Source: Caulobacter segnis
Lineage (GTDB): Bacteria > Pseudomonadota > Alphaproteobacteria > Caulobacterales > Caulobacteraceae
Assembly (NCBI RefSeq): GCF_029543125.1
Contig: NZ_JARQWW010000003.1
Coordinates: 186,001-250,000, forward strand
Reading direction: 5' to 3'
Length of the DNA: 64,000 nt
Shown here: positions 8,143 to 17,940 of the stretch, in pieces
How positions within the stretch are numbered: the stretch's first letter is position 1
Layout: every line of letters begins with the position of its first letter
Translations under genes and position numbers: made by a program
Notes under the pieces: model-generated
The model's database searches: none
The model's input: only the letters and a program-made list of their open reading frames with translations
What the model was told of the DNA's origin: nothing

Positions 8143-8775
8143 CTAGCGCGGTTTGCGGACAGCGCGGACCATGCCGCTGGCGCCGCCGCCGCAGTAGAAC
8201 TGATCGCCCCCGTCGCTCTCAAGACCGGAGACCCCGACGCCGGAGGGCATGATCACCGCCTCCAGCACCTGGCCCGACGCGGGATCGAGCCGACGCAGGC
8301 CGCTTTCCTCATTCTCCCAGAAGCCGTGCCACAGCTCGCCGTCGACCCAGGTGACCCCGGTCACGAAGCGGTCGCTTTCGATGGTGCGCAGGATGCGGCC
8401 GTCGGCGGGGTCAATCTCGTAGATCTTGCGGCCGACATACTGGCCCACCCACAAGGACCCGTCCGACCAGGCGAGGCCGGAATCCTCGCCGCCGCCCGGC
8501 GCTGGGATCGATCCGACCACCGCGCCGGTCTTCGGATCGATCTTCAGGATGCGGTCTTCCGCGATCTGGAAGAGGTGCTCTCCGTCAAAGGCCGAGCCCG
8601 CGTGGGCGGCGACGTCGATGGAGGCGACGACCGACCCGCTGTCGCTGTCCAGGGCGTTCAGCTTGGGTCCGCTGGCGAACCAGACGTGCGCGCCGTCGAA
8701 GGTCACGCCATGAACGCTGTCGATCCCGTCGAAGGGGCCATACTCGCGAATGATCTCTGCATCGGACTGTTTCAT
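8143..8775 (-). CDS. Beta-propeller (SMP-30/PQQ-repeat-like) protein
   Basis: About 210 residues built from repeated beta-strand blades, each with a pattern of hydrophobic strand, DG or DP turn, then GS/GR: DSVHGVTFDG, FASGPKLNALDSDSGSV, ILKIDPKTGAVVGSI, KIYEIDPADGRILRTI and RRLDPASGQVLEAV. This resembles glutaminyl-cyclase-like or SMP-30-like propellers. No signal peptide. ATG at 8775 is chosen because longer versions run into the upstream regulator gene; there is no clear ribosome site, so translation may depend on coupling to that gene or on a leaderless mRNA. Function unknown. Confidence 0.75.
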   Translation of the reverse strand: MKQSDAEIIREYGPFDGIDSVHGVTFDGAHVWFASGPKLNALDSDSGSVVASIDVAAHAGSAFDGEHLFQIAEDRILKIDPKTGAVVGSIPAPGGGEDSGLAWSDGSLWVGQYVGRKIYEIDPADGRILRTIESDRFVTGVTWVDGELWHGFWENEESGLRRLDPASGQVLEAVIMPSGVGVSGLESDGGDQFYCGGGASGMVRAVRKPR

Positions 8776-8785
8776 GAGACGGAGG

Positions 8786-10183
8786 CTACACGGAGCCGGC
8801 GTGGGGCATGAGTAACAAGGCTGTCGGGAAACCCGGGACGGGTGGGGCGACCCAGCGCAGGGTGCGGCCGGCGCCATGGGCCTGAACCTTCCCCACCCGG
8901 GCCAGAGCCTCCAGCCCCCGCTGAACCGAGCGCTGGCCTTTCCCCAGCACCAGGGCCAGGCCGGAGCTCGACCAAGCTTCACCGTCGGAGAGGACCGCCA
9001 TCAAGGAGGCGTGCGGGCCGTCCTGCGGCGGATCGAGCAGAACCGCCTCGCGACCGCCGGAGGGGGCCAAGGCGTAGCCCCCGGGGGTGGCGACGATTTC
9101 GCAGAGCCCGGAAAGCTCCGCGCGCAGGCGTCCGATCTCCACACGCAGGCGGGCCCGGTGGCTGTCGTCCGCCTGCCGCGCCCCGAAGGCGGTGATCAGG
9201 AGTTCGCTGCGGGTCGCCTCCCGAGGCCAGGCCTTGGCGAGCCCGCGCGCCAGCGCCATGAGGACCGGCCGCGCCGCGAGCGATACGGAGGCTCCGCCGC
9301 CCTGGACGACCCGCCGGCAGGCATCGACCACGATCGCGTCGGTGGTCAGCAGCGCCTCCACCTCCTCCAGCGTCGCGGCGCGTCCCTGGCCATGGCGGAC
9401 GAGATTCGCGGCCGGCCGCAGCAGGCCTTCGCGGGCGTGTTCGGCCTCGGCGAGGAGCACGCTGGACCGCGCCTGACGGGCGGCGGCTTCGGCGCGTGCG
9501 ACGGCCTCCAGCGCGGCGCGCGCCCGGAGCCGGCGGACCTCGAGCGCCGCGACGACCAGTTCATGAGCGGCGCGGTAGGGCAGGGGAAGATGGGCCGGGT
9601 TCAGGTCGCCGAGGATCGCCTCGGCCTCCTTGAGCCGCCCGATCAACACCAGGCGGCGGACCTGCAGGTGGCCGGCGTGGGCCGCGTTCACCCCGTCGCC
9701 GCCGCGCTCCAGCACCGCCCGCGCCTGGTCCAGGTCCTTGGCCGACGCCGCCAGATCGCGGGCGGCCAGATCGATCTCCGCCAGGGCGACGGCGCACCGG
9801 GCGCGCGAAATGGCCTGAGCGGGGCCGAAGCCGGCCTGGGCGGCTTTCAGATGCGCCCTGGCGCGGGTGAAGTCGCCCAGCCGCGCCATGGCGATCCCGC
9901 GCAACGCCAGAGCGGCCGGGTCCTCGCGCAAGGCGACGCGTTTCAAGGCGCCAAGAACATCTCCCGCCGCCATGGCGCGGGCGGCGGCCGTGATCAGGGA
10001 ATCCAATTCCGGGGCGATTCCGGTTGTGAGCGGAGACGCATAGGGCGGCGCCGGACGCCCTCGGCGCAAGCGGAGAAGCGCGGACCGGGGCGATCCCGCC
10101 AGACTTGTTACTCCCGCCGCTCCGGACGTGGCGACTAGGGTCCGTATGCCGCCGGATGGGGCGGTGTGAAAGGAGATGGCCAT
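8786..10183 (-). CDS. TPR and winged-helix transcriptional regulator
   Basis: Up to 465 residues. The middle is alanine-rich alpha-helical repeat (TPR-like, about residues 60-290). It is followed by a winged-helix domain (RSELLITAFGARQADDSHRA...LRVEIGRLR, then a GGYALAP wing as in OmpR/SARP-type domains) and a second small HTH-like C-terminal segment (GLALVLGKGQRSVQRGLEAL). The start is uncertain: the ATG at 10183 overlaps the DUF899 start on the other strand, and the true start may be further in, for example near MAAGDVLG. The flanking beta-propeller and DUF899 genes share an 18-bp upstream sequence that may be its operator. Confidence 0.7.
   Translation of the reverse strand: MAISFHTAPSGGIRTLVATSGAAGVTSLAGSPRSALLRLRRGRPAPPYASPLTTGIAPELDSLITAAARAMAAGDVLGALKRVALREDPAALALRGIAMARLGDFTRARAHLKAAQAGFGPAQAISRARCAVALAEIDLAARDLAASAKDLDQARAVLERGGDGVNAAHAGHLQVRRLVLIGRLKEAEAILGDLNPAHLPLPYRAAHELVVAALEVRRLRARAALEAVARAEAAARQARSSVLLAEAEHAREGLLRPAANLVRHGQGRAATLEEVEALLTTDAIVVDACRRVVQGGGASVSLAARPVLMALARGLAKAWPREATRSELLITAFGARQADDSHRARLRVEIGRLRAELSGLCEIVATPGGYALAPSGGREAVLLDPPQDGPHASLMAVLSDGEAWSSSGLALVLGKGQRSVQRGLEALARVGKVQAHGAGRTLRWVAPPVPGFPTALLLMPHAGSV
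8810..8827 (-). promoter_or_regulatory. 18-bp element upstream of the beta-propeller gene
   Basis: On the minus strand this reads CCGACAGCCTTGTTACTC, identical at 16 of 18 positions to the element at 10096-10113 before the DUF899 gene. It lies 35 bp upstream of the propeller start codon, within the last codons of the regulator gene. A shared operator or promoter is inferred; chance matches of this quality do occur in 64 kb. Confidence 0.35.
10096..10113 (+). promoter_or_regulatory. 18-bp element upstream of the DUF899 gene
   Basis: CCGCCAGACTTGTTACTC, matching the 8810-8827 element at 16 of 18 positions and in the same orientation relative to its target gene. It lies 69 bp before the DUF899 start codon. 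If it is an operator, the divergent regulator probably starts downstream of it, which argues against the longest reading frame for that gene. Confidence 0.35.
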
Positions 10184-10961
10184 GTCGACTCACCCGGTGA
10201 CGACCAAGGCGGATTGGCTGGAGGCCAGGCTGGCGCTTCTGGAGGCCGAGAAGGATTTGACACGGCGAAGTGACGCCGTGGCGCGCCTGCGGCAAGCCCT
10301 GCCCTGGACGGTGGTGGATAAGAACTATCGCTTCGACACCGAGGCCGGCGAGGTCGGACTGAAGGACCTTTTCGGCGGGCGGTCGCAGCTGCTCGTCTAT
10401 CACTTCATGTTTGGGCCGGACTACAAGGCCGGGTGCCCGTCCTGCTCGGCCATCGCCGACAGCTTCGACAACATCGTCGAGCACCTGCAGAACCATGACG
10501 TGGCCTTTGTGGCGGTGTCGCGCGCGCCGCTGGACAAGCTGCTGGCCTATCGGCGGCGCATGGGCTGGTCGTTCGAGTGGGCGTCCTCGGCCGACAGCGA
10601 CTTCAACTTCGACTACGCCGTGTCGTTCACCGAGGCGGAACAGGCGCGGGGCGCCTTCGCCAATTACCGGCAGGAGCCGCCCCTGGGCGAGGCGGCCACG
10701 GCCATGCCCACCGAAACGATCCTGGAGGGGCCGGGCAAGGGGGCGGCCCTGAGCGGGACCGACCTGGCGACCTACGCTCGCGAACGGCCGGGCATGAGCA
10801 GTTTCGCCATCCAGGACGGCCTCGTGCATCACGCCTATTCCAGCTACTCGCGCGGGGTGGACGCGCTTTGGACGGCCTATGCCTGGCTGGACCGGGCGCC
10901 GAAGGGGCGTAACGAGCAAGGCTACTGGTGGCGTCGGCGCGGCGAGTACGGCGGCGCCTGA
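10182..10961 (+). CDS. DUF899 thioredoxin-fold protein
   Basis: A 259-residue member of DUF899, a thioredoxin-like fold family of unknown function. Recognisable segments are LPWTVVDKNYRFDT, LLVYHFMFGPDYKAGCPSCS (a CxxC-type motif in the thioredoxin active-site position), FVAVSRAPLDKL and RMGWSFEWASSADSDFNFDY. No signal peptide, so cytosolic. ATG at 10182 is chosen because AGGAG is six bases upstream; ATG at 10176 would leave no spacing. It is divergent from the TPR/winged-helix regulator. The CxxC suggests redox or thiol chemistry, which is inference. Confidence 0.88.
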   Translation: MSTHPVTTKADWLEARLALLEAEKDLTRRSDAVARLRQALPWTVVDKNYRFDTEAGEVGLKDLFGGRSQLLVYHFMFGPDYKAGCPSCSAIADSFDNIVEHLQNHDVAFVAVSRAPLDKLLAYRRRMGWSFEWASSADSDFNFDYAVSFTEAEQARGAFANYRQEPPLGEAATAMPTETILEGPGKGAALSGTDLATYARERPGMSSFAIQDGLVHHAYSSYSRGVDALWTAYAWLDRAPKGRNEQGYWWRRRGEYGGA

Positions 10962-10967
10962 TCCGGA

Positions 10968-12725
10968 TCAGGCCGGCTGCGGGCTCCATTGTTCGACCAT
11001 CCTCTCCAGCACCTTGGTGGGCAGGGGGCCGGAGGCAAGGATCAGGTCGTTGAAAGCGCGCAGGTCGAAGCGGCCCCCGAGCCGACGGCGGGCCGCCTCG
11101 CGTGCGGCGACGATCTGCTGCTTGCCGACCATGAAGCTGCACGCCTGGCCGGGATAGACGCAGTAGCGGTCGATCTCCCGCTCGGCGGCGTCGCGCTGCT
11201 CGCCAGCGTTGGCGACCATCCAGTCGATGGCTTGTTCGCGGGGCCAGCGGGCGTGGTGCAGGCCGGTGTCGATCACCACCCGGCAGGCCCGGAACAGCTG
11301 GCCCTGCAGATAGCCGATCCGGCCCACGGGGTTGTCGTCATAGGCGCCGATCTCGTCGGCCAGTTGCTCGGCATAGAGCGCCCAGCCCTCGGTCCAGGCG
11401 GAGAAACGCACCGTCCGGCGGAAGTCTGACAGGGCGCCGGCGCGCTTGAGCACGCTGGCCTGGAAGTGGTGGCCGGGAACACCCTCGTGGTGCAGCAGGG
11501 TGGGCAGGCGCCACAGGGCGTTCTCCTTCACCGAGCGCAGATTGATGGTGATAGCCGGCAGGCGGGCGGGATCGTCGCTGCCGGAATAGGACGCGCCGGG
11601 GGAGCCGTTCTCGATGGCCGGCGGCACGCGCCGCACCTCCACCGGGTCATTGGGGATCAGGTTGAAGGCGCGGGGCAGGAGGGCCTGGACCTTGGTCAGG
11701 CAGGTTCGGGCGTAAGCGAGAATCTGCTCGCGTCCCGCGTCGCTGTCGGGGACCAGAAACCTGGGGTCCTCGTCCAGTTGGCTCATGCGCTCGGCGATGG
11801 AGCCGGTGGTCAGGCCCTGCTGGCGGAGCAGGGCGTCGATGCGGGCGGTCAGGTCGGCGACCCAGGCCTTGCCCTGTTCATGCAGTTCCCCCGGGGCGAG
11901 GGCGGCCGTGGTGTTCGATCCCAAGGCTGAAGCGTAATAGGCGGCCCCGTCCGGCTTGGCCCAGACGCCGGCATGGTCGTCGGCGCGGGGACGCAGGGTC
12001 TTCAGCGCCTCGATCTGGCGGGTGAGGGCGGGTTTGACCTGACCATCGAAGGCCGAGGCGATGCGCTGGGCGGCGTCATTGAGGCCGGCGGCGCGGGCGC
12101 GGCTGATCGGGCCGCCGGTCAGGGGATTGTCCGCCGCCGGGGCGTCGCGCAGGCGGGAGAGCTGGGCCAGGGTCTTGTCGAGGATGAAGCCGGGGGCGAT
12201 CACGCCCAGGCCGGCGTCGTGGACGGTCTGCTCCGTCTCCTGGTCCAGGGCGGCGGCGAACTGGGACAGGCGGTCGAGATGGCGCTGCGCGTCCTGCTCG
12301 CTGGCGACGGCGGCGCGCCCGATCCCGTCCGGCAGCCAGTAGTAGGCGCCGTTCATCTGGCTGACGACGTACGGGCTGGGCCGCAGGTTGATGTCGGAGA
12401 AGCCGTAGCGGCCGTACTGGTCGACCATGGCCTCATGCACGAAGCGGGCGGTGTCGTAGTCGATGGCCGAGGACGGGCTGAGCTGTGTCCGGTCGATCCT
12501 GAGCAGTTGCGCCAGGCGGTCGGCGCTGGCGGCGCGGGCTTTGGCGCGTCCGGCCAGGGAATAGTCGCGCAGCCGGCCCTGTCCGCCGGCCTCGTCCCGC
12601 AGAGCGCGAGCCTGCTGATCCAGCAGGGCGGCGAGCTTGGCGTCAGCGCCGGCGTCAGCCAGGGCAGGGCCGCTGGCGACGGCGCCGGCCGCCGTGGCGG
12701 TCATCATAAAACGGCGTCTGTCCAT
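10968..12725 (-). CDS. Exported DUF885 metallopeptidase-like protein
   Basis: About 585 residues with a Tat-like signal ([19 protein letters not shown], cleavage near ALA-DAG). The DUF885 signature [12 protein letters not shown] near residue 420 is the presumed zinc site (HExxxGHH), with the downstream [15 protein letters not shown] segment typical of the family. Members are thought to be peptidases, although activity is characterised for few. It is divergent from pyrE. A paralogue lies at 61.4-63.2 kb behind dgdA; the two share this motif set but belong to separate operons. Confidence 0.88.
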   Translation of the reverse strand: MDRRRFMMTATAAGAVASGPALADAGADAKLAALLDQQARALRDEAGGQGRLRDYSLAGRAKARAASADRLAQLLRIDRTQLSPSSAIDYDTARFVHEAMVDQYGRYGFSDINLRPSPYVVSQMNGAYYWLPDGIGRAAVASEQDAQRHLDRLSQFAAALDQETEQTVHDAGLGVIAPGFILDKTLAQLSRLRDAPAADNPLTGGPISRARAAGLNDAAQRIASAFDGQVKPALTRQIEALKTLRPRADDHAGVWAKPDGAAYYASALGSNTTAALAPGELHEQGKAWVADLTARIDALLRQQGLTTGSIAERMSQLDEDPRFLVPDSDAGREQILAYARTCLTKVQALLPRAFNLIPNDPVEVRRVPPAIENGSPGASYSGSDDPARLPAITINLRSVKENALWRLPTLLHHEGVPGHHFQASVLKRAGALSDFRRTVRFSAWTEGWALYAEQLADEIGAYDDNPVGRIGYLQGQLFRACRVVIDTGLHHARWPREQAIDWMVANAGEQRDAAEREIDRYCVYPGQACSFMVGKQQIVAAREAARRRLGGRFDLRAFNDLILASGPLPTKVLERMVEQWSPQPA

Positions 12726-12848
12726 GGTCCGAGGCCCCTGTCTTCGCGGCGGCGGCGATTGGGCGAGGATTCCGTTGATCGGGAAAGGCTGGAGCAAAGT
12801 TTTGAGGGCGGATTGGACCTTGCCCGGCGGCGGTGTATGCAGCGGCCC

Positions 12849-13433
12849 ATGACCAACGAAGACGTTCTCGCCGAATTCCGTGGCGCCGGCGCCCTGCGCG
12901 AAGGCCACTTTGTGTTGTCGAGCGGGCTGCACAGCCCCGTGTTCCTGCAGAAGAACCTGGTGTTCATGGACACCACGCGCTGCGAACGCCTGTGCAAGGC
13001 CCTGGCCGCCAAGATCACCGCCCAGGTGGGCAAGGTGGACGTGGCGATCTCGCCCGCCGTGGGCGGCATCATCCCCGGCTATGAGACGGCCCGCCATCTG
13101 GGCGTCCGCTCGCTGTACGTCGAGCGCGCCGACGGCGAGTTCAAGCTGCGTCGCGGCTTCACCGTCGAGCCGGGCGAGAAGGTCGTCATGGTCGAGGACA
13201 TCGTCACCACCGGCCTGTCGTCGCGCGAGTGCATCGCCGCGATCAAGGCGGCGGGCGGCGAGGTCGTGGCCGCGGCCTGCATCGTCGACCGCTCCGGCGG
13301 GCGCGCCGATGTGGGCGTGCCGCTGATCGCCCTGGCCACCCTGGACGTGCCGGCCTATCCCGCCGACGCCCTGCCGCCGGAGCTGGCGGCCATCCCGGTT
13401 CAGGATCCGGGCAGCCGGAGGCTGAAGGCGTGA
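12849..13433 (+). CDS. pyrE: Orotate phosphoribosyltransferase
   Basis: A 194-residue enzyme joining orotate to PRPP in pyrimidine synthesis. The [15 protein letters not shown] region and the PRPP-binding loop [14 protein letters not shown] are the type I phosphoribosyltransferase signatures. ATG at 12849 (MTNEDVL) matches the usual start; an in-frame ATG lies 12 bases earlier at 12837. The stop overlaps the pdxJ start by 4 bp (GTGA), so translation of the two is coupled. Confidence 0.95.
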   Translation: MTNEDVLAEFRGAGALREGHFVLSSGLHSPVFLQKNLVFMDTTRCERLCKALAAKITAQVGKVDVAISPAVGGIIPGYETARHLGVRSLYVERADGEFKLRRGFTVEPGEKVVMVEDIVTTGLSSRECIAAIKAAGGEVVAAACIVDRSGGRADVGVPLIALATLDVPAYPADALPPELAAIPVQDPGSRRLKA

Positions 13434-14191
13434 CGCTGCGGCTCGGGGTCAATATCGACCACGTGGCGACCATCCGGAACGCGCGCGGCGAGACCTATCC
13501 CGAACCCACCCGCGCGGCGGAACTGGCCCTGGCGGCCGGCGCCGACGGGATCACGGCGCACCTGCGCGAGGATCGCCGCCACATCTCCGACCGCGACATC
13601 GAGGAGCTGTCGGACCTGTGCCGCCGGCGCGGCAAGCCGCTGAACCTGGAGATCGCGGTCACCGAGGAGATGCTGGGCATCGCGCTTCGGCATCACCCGC
13701 ACGCCGCCTGCCTGGTGCCCGAGCGGCGCGAGGAAGTGACCACCGAGGGCGGGCTGGACGTGGTCAAGGGCCGCAACAGCATCGGCCCGACCGTGGCGGC
13801 CTTGCGCGAGGCCGGCAGCCGCGTCAGCCTGTTCATCGAGGCCGATCCGGCCCAGATCGAGATGTCCCACAAGCTGGGCGCCCATGTGGTCGAGCTGCAC
13901 ACCGGCGCCTTCTGCGACGCCATGCGGGCGGGGGAGGCGGACCGCTCCGCCGTCATCCTGCAGCGGCTGAAGGACGGCGCGGCCCTGGCGGACAGCCTGG
14001 GGCTGGAGGTTCATGCCGGCCACGGCATCGACTACGCCACGGTCAAACCCGTCGCCGCGATCCCGCAGGTGATGGAGCTGAACATCGGCCACTTCCTGAT
14101 CGGCGAGGCGATCTTCGTCGGTCTGGCGGAGGCCATGCGGCGGATGCGCACGCTGATGAACGAGGCGCGCGCCGTCGAGGTGAGGGCATGA
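13430..14191 (+). CDS. pdxJ: Pyridoxine 5'-phosphate synthase
   Basis: A 253-residue TIM-barrel enzyme condensing 3-amino-2-oxopropyl phosphate and deoxyxylulose 5-phosphate to pyridoxine 5'-phosphate. [16 protein letters not shown] at the N-terminus carries the phosphate- and substrate-binding residues, [13 protein letters not shown] the flexible loop 4, and HAGHGIDY the C-terminal substrate site. The start is GTG, overlapping pyrE by 4 bp, and the end overlaps acpS by 4 bp, giving a tightly coupled pyrE-pdxJ-acpS run. Confidence 0.96.
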   Translation: MTLRLGVNIDHVATIRNARGETYPEPTRAAELALAAGADGITAHLREDRRHISDRDIEELSDLCRRRGKPLNLEIAVTEEMLGIALRHHPHAACLVPERREEVTTEGGLDVVKGRNSIGPTVAALREAGSRVSLFIEADPAQIEMSHKLGAHVVELHTGAFCDAMRAGEADRSAVILQRLKDGAALADSLGLEVHAGHGIDYATVKPVAAIPQVMELNIGHFLIGEAIFVGLAEAMRRMRTLMNEARAVEVRA

Positions 14192-14601
14192 TCATCGGCC
14201 TGGGCTCGGACCTCTGCGACATCCGCCGGATCCAGAAGTCCCTGGACCGGTTCGATCAGCGTTTCACCCACCGCATCTTCACCGAGGTCGAGCGGACCCG
14301 GTCGGAGCGCAAGCCTGACCGCGCCTCCAGCTACGCCAAGCGGTTCGCGGCCAAGGAGGCCTGCGCCAAGGCCCTGGGCACCGGCGTGCCGCGCCGGGGC
14401 GTCCACTGGGCGGACATGGGGGTGGTCAACCTGCGCTCCGGCCAGCCCACCATGGCCCTGACCGGCGGGGCGGCCGAACGGCTCGCCGAGCTGATTCCCG
14501 AGGGCATGGTTCCGGTGATCCACCTGACCCTGACGGACGATCATCCCTACGCCCAGGCCTTCGTGATCATCGAGGCGCTGCCGGCCCCGCAGGGTTCCTG
14601 A
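14188..14601 (+). CDS. acpS: Holo-[acyl-carrier-protein] synthase
   Basis: A 137-residue enzyme that transfers 4'-phosphopantetheine from CoA to acyl carrier protein. [15 protein letters not shown] holds the conserved magnesium-binding Asp, and [13 protein letters not shown] the Glu/Lys motif (F-A-x-K-E-A). Length is typical. ATG overlaps the pdxJ stop (ATGA). The pdxJ-acpS-lepB-rnc-era order is widely conserved in Alphaproteobacteria. A 105-bp gap follows, likely holding a promoter for lepB. Confidence 0.96.
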   Translation: MIIGLGSDLCDIRRIQKSLDRFDQRFTHRIFTEVERTRSERKPDRASSYAKRFAAKEACAKALGTGVPRRGVHWADMGVVNLRSGQPTMALTGGAAERLAELIPEGMVPVIHLTLTDDHPYAQAFVIIEALPAPQGS

Positions 14602-14706
14602 GCGGCTTCTAACAGCGAAGTAACGGGCGGGACGCTTGCCGGACCCGTATGCAGCGTCTAGCTAGGCGCAATCATCGCGCGTGCGCGTACAAAGGACCTT
14701 TCCGGC

Positions 14707-15471
14707 ATGACCGAAGCCGCCGAGCAGAAACCCAGCGCCGTCAGCGAGATCGTGGAGATCGTCAAGACGGTCGTCTACGCGCTGCTGATCGCCCTCGTCC
14801 TGCGGGTCCTGCTGTTCCAGCCGTTCACGATCCCCTCGGCCTCCATGGAGCCGACGGTTCTGGAAGGCGACTACATCATCGTCTCCAAGTTCTCGTACGG
14901 GTACAGCCGTCACTCGATCCCGTTCAGCCCGCCGCTGTTCGAGGGCCGCATCTTCGCCAGCACGCCCAAGCGCGGCGACGTGATCGTCTTCAAGCTGCCC
15001 CGCGACGACCGGACCGACTACATCAAGCGCCTGATCGGCCTGCCGGGCGACCGCATCCAGGTGCGCGGCGGCGTGGTGCTGATCAACGGCAAGGAGCTGC
15101 CGCGCGAAATGCTGCCGCCGGTCGAGGTGGACACCGGCTACGGCTTCAGCCGCGCCGTCCAGCAGTTCATCGAGACCAATCCGGAAGGCCGCAAGTACAC
15201 GACCTACGACTTCGGTCCTGATGGCGAGCTGGACGACACCGGCGTCTATGTCGTGCCGGAAGGCCACTACTTCTTCATGGGCGACAACCGCGACAACTCC
15301 ATCGACAGCCGCGTGCCGATGGAAGTGGGCGTGGGCATGGTCCCGGCCGAGAACCTGGTCGGCAAGGCCCAGATCATCCTGCTGTCCTGGAACAAGGGCG
15401 CGGCGCTGTTCAAGCCGTGGACCTGGGTGCTCGACGCCCGTCCGAGCCGGTTCGCCAAAGTCATTCGATGA
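14707..15471 (+). CDS. lepB: Signal peptidase I
   Basis: A 254-residue inner-membrane protease that removes signal peptides. A single N-terminal transmembrane helix (about residues 18-37) is followed by the catalytic Ser46 in PSASMEPT and the general base Lys107 in [11 protein letters not shown]; box E is [11 protein letters not shown]. The Ser/Lys dyad is complete. There is one anchor helix rather than the two in E. coli, as is common in Alphaproteobacteria. It overlaps rnc by 4 bp, so lepB, rnc and era are translationally coupled. Confidence 0.96.
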   Translation: MTEAAEQKPSAVSEIVEIVKTVVYALLIALVLRVLLFQPFTIPSASMEPTVLEGDYIIVSKFSYGYSRHSIPFSPPLFEGRIFASTPKRGDVIVFKLPRDDRTDYIKRLIGLPGDRIQVRGGVVLINGKELPREMLPPVEVDTGYGFSRAVQQFIETNPEGRKYTTYDFGPDGELDDTGVYVVPEGHYFFMGDNRDNSIDSRVPMEVGVGMVPAENLVGKAQIILLSWNKGAALFKPWTWVLDARPSRFAKVIR

Positions 15472-16160
15472 ATGCCCGCGTCGAAGCTGTAGAGCGGCTG
15501 GAAGCGCGGATCGGCTACGTCTTCAAGGATCGCGCCCTGCTCGAGCGCGCCCTGACCCACGCCAGCGTCGGCGACGGGGCCAAGAAGACAGAGGACAACG
15601 AGGTTCTGGAGTTCGTGGGCGACCGGGTCCTGGGCCTGGTCGTCGCCGAGGCCCTGGCGGAGCGTCATCCCAAGGCCAAGGAAGGCGAGCTCGCCCCCCT
15701 GCTGAACGGGCTGGTCAGCCGCGAGACCTGCGCCAAGGTGGCGCGGGAGATCGACCTGGGCTCGGCCCTGCGCATGTCGGCCTCGGCCACCAAGATCGGC
15801 GTACGCGAGCGCGGCTCGGTCCTGGCCGGCGGCTGCGAGGCGCTGATCGCCGCCTTGTACAAGGATGGCGGCCTGGCCGCGGCGCAGGCTGTGATCCTGA
15901 ACCTGTGGGCCGAAGCCTTTGAGACCGGACCCAAGAGCCGCCGGGATTCCAAGACCCAGCTTCAGGAATGGGCGCAGGGCGGCGGACGGCCGCTGCCCGC
16001 CTATGAGGTGGTCAACCGGACCGGACCCGATCATGCGCCGACCTTCACCGTGCAGGTGAGCGTCAAGGGCGTCGAACCCGTGACCGCCGAAGGGCGTTCG
16101 CGACAGGAAGCAGAAAAGGCGGCCGCGCGAGCCATGCTCGACCGCGAGGGCCAGAAATGA
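15468..16160 (+). CDS. rnc: Ribonuclease III (variant metal site)
   Basis: A 230-residue double-strand-specific RNase with an N-terminal endonuclease domain and a C-terminal dsRNA-binding domain ([21 protein letters not shown]...). The signature [12 protein letters not shown] keeps the acidic residues Glu45, Glu48 and Asp52. At the second acidic motif, usually ADxxEAL, the protein reads AGGCEAL: Glu124 is present but the expected Asp (E. coli Asp114) is Gly121, encoded GGC. This could reduce metal binding or be a lineage variant. ATG at 15468 overlaps lepB, and the stop overlaps era. Confidence 0.93.
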   Translation: MNARVEAVERLEARIGYVFKDRALLERALTHASVGDGAKKTEDNEVLEFVGDRVLGLVVAEALAERHPKAKEGELAPLLNGLVSRETCAKVAREIDLGSALRMSASATKIGVRERGSVLAGGCEALIAALYKDGGLAAAQAVILNLWAEAFETGPKSRRDSKTQLQEWAQGGGRPLPAYEVVNRTGPDHAPTFTVQVSVKGVEPVTAEGRSRQEAEKAAARAMLDREGQK

Positions 16161-17104
16161 CTGAACAACACAACACCCGGGCCGGTTTCGCGGCCATCAT
16201 CGGCGCGCCGAACGCCGGCAAGTCCACCTTGGTCAACCGGCTGGTGGGGGCCAAGGTCTCCATCGTCACCCAGAAGGTGCAGACCACGCGCTTCCCCGTG
16301 CGGGGCGTGGCCATTGAGGGCGACGCACAGATCGTGCTGGTCGACACCCCCGGCATCTTCAAGCCGCGCCGCCGACTGGACCGCGCCATGGTCCGCTCCG
16401 CCTGGAGCGGGGCCGAGGACGCCGAGACGGTGGTCCACCTCGTGGACGTGCAGGCCGAGCTGGCCGTGCGTGAAAGCGGCGCCAAGGCGGGCGACCATCG
16501 CTCCGCCGAGGACGTGCAGACCATCATCAGCGGCCTGAAGGATTCCGGCCGTCAGGTGATCCTGGCCCTGAACAAGATCGACGGCATCAAGCGTGACACC
16601 CTGCTGGCGGTGACCCAGGATCTGTTCGACACCGGCGTCTATTCCGAGGTCTTCATGATCTCCGCCTCGCAGGGCGACGGCGTGCCGGACCTGAAGAAGC
16701 GTCTGGCCGAGCTGATGCCCGAGGGGCCGTGGCTCTATCCGGAAGACCAGACCGCCGACCTGCCGGTGCGCCTGCTGGCCGCCGAGATCACCCGCGAGAA
16801 GGTCTATCTGCGCGTCCATGAGGAGCTGCCCTACGCCGCCAGCGTGGAAACAACGGCCTTCGAGGAGCGCCAGGACGGTTCGGTCCGCATTGAGCAGACC
16901 ATCCTGGTCGAGCGTGACGGCCAGCGCGCCATCATCATCGGCAAGGGCGGTCAGACCCTGAAGTGGATCGGCGAGGCCTCGCGCACGGAGCTGACCGACA
17001 TCCTCGACCGCAAGGTCCACCTGTTCCTGCACGTGAAGGTGAAGGAGAACTGGGCCGAGGAGCGGGGGACGTACTCGGACCTGGGCCTGGACTTCGACGT
17101 CTGA
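16157..17104 (+). CDS. era: GTPase Era
   Basis: A 315-residue GTPase binding the 3' end of 16S rRNA during small-subunit assembly. G1 is [10 protein letters not shown]3 is DTPG, G4 is NKID; the C-terminal KH domain includes [14 protein letters not shown]. Length is slightly above E. coli Era because of a short insert after the switch region ([14 protein letters not shown]). It overlaps rnc by 4 bp and is followed after 4 bp by recO, the usual rnc-era-recO cassette linking RNA processing, ribosome assembly and repair genes. Confidence 0.96.
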   Translation: MTEQHNTRAGFAAIIGAPNAGKSTLVNRLVGAKVSIVTQKVQTTRFPVRGVAIEGDAQIVLVDTPGIFKPRRRLDRAMVRSAWSGAEDAETVVHLVDVQAELAVRESGAKAGDHRSAEDVQTIISGLKDSGRQVILALNKIDGIKRDTLLAVTQDLFDTGVYSEVFMISASQGDGVPDLKKRLAELMPEGPWLYPEDQTADLPVRLLAAEITREKVYLRVHEELPYAASVETTAFEERQDGSVRIEQTILVERDGQRAIIIGKGGQTLKWIGEASRTELTDILDRKVHLFLHVKVKENWAEERGTYSDLGLDFDV

Positions 17105-17108
17105 TCCG

Positions 17109-17840
17109 ATGGAGTGGGAGGACGACGCCTTCGTGCTGTCCGCCCGCGCCCATGGCGAGAGCGGCGCCATCGTCGAGCTGCTGACCGCCGAGCGGGGCAA
17201 GTTCGCCGCCCACATCGCCGGCGGGACCTCGCGTCGGATGAAGCCGATCCTGCAGGCGGGCAGCCGCGTGGTCGCCCGCTATCGCGCCCGCGTGTCGGAC
17301 CAGCTCGGCTCCGCCCATGTGGAGCCGGTGGGCGAGGGGGTCGGGGCGCTGTTCGACGATCCGCTGGCCCTGGCCGGGCTGGCCTCCGCAGCCGCCGTGG
17401 CCGCCGCCGCCCTGCCGGAGCGGGAGCCGCATCCCGGCGCGTTCATGGCGTTCGAGGCCCTGGTCTCCGCCCTGGTCTGGCCGGAGATCTGGCCGGCGGT
17501 CTATGTGCGGTTCGAGGCGGGACTGCTGGCGGAGCTGGGCTTCGGCCTGGACCTGTCCAAGTGCGCCGCGACCGGCGCGCTGGACGATCTGATCTATGTG
17601 AGCCCGCGCACCGGCCGGGCGGTGAGCCGCAAGGCGGGCGAGCCGTACAAGGACAAGCTGTTCCCCCTGCCGATGTTCATGCTGAGCGCCCAGGGCGGAC
17701 TTGGCCCTGGGGACGTGAAGGCCGGCCTCGACATCACCGGGCACTTCCTGGAGCAGTTCGTGTTCGGCCCCCTCAACCGGCCGTTGCCGCCGGCCCGAGT
17801 GTGGCTGACCGACAAGCTGGCGGACAGCGACCGGCTTTAG
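17109..17840 (+). CDS. recO: DNA repair protein RecO
   Basis: A 243-residue protein of the RecFOR pathway that helps load RecA on SSB-coated DNA. The N-terminal OB fold begins WEDDAFVLSARAHGESGAIVELLT and includes HIAGGTSRRMKPILQAGSRV. The C-terminal helical part follows with FEAGLLAELGFGLDL and CAATG; the zinc-finger cysteines of other RecO proteins are mostly missing, as is common in Alphaproteobacteria. It is the last gene of the lepB run. The 100-bp gap before the next gene has no clear terminator. Confidence 0.94.
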   Translation: MEWEDDAFVLSARAHGESGAIVELLTAERGKFAAHIAGGTSRRMKPILQAGSRVVARYRARVSDQLGSAHVEPVGEGVGALFDDPLALAGLASAAAVAAAALPEREPHPGAFMAFEALVSALVWPEIWPAVYVRFEAGLLAELGFGLDLSKCAATGALDDLIYVSPRTGRAVSRKAGEPYKDKLFPLPMFMLSAQGGLGPGDVKAGLDITGHFLEQFVFGPLNRPLPPARVWLTDKLADSDRL

Positions 17841-17940
17841 GCGCCGAGGGCGGTCGACGCCATCGAACCCTGTTCCATGTTGCGCCCGGGCGGATTCACT
17901 CTGCAGCATGCCTTCCTGAGTTTCGATTTGGGGGAATGGC

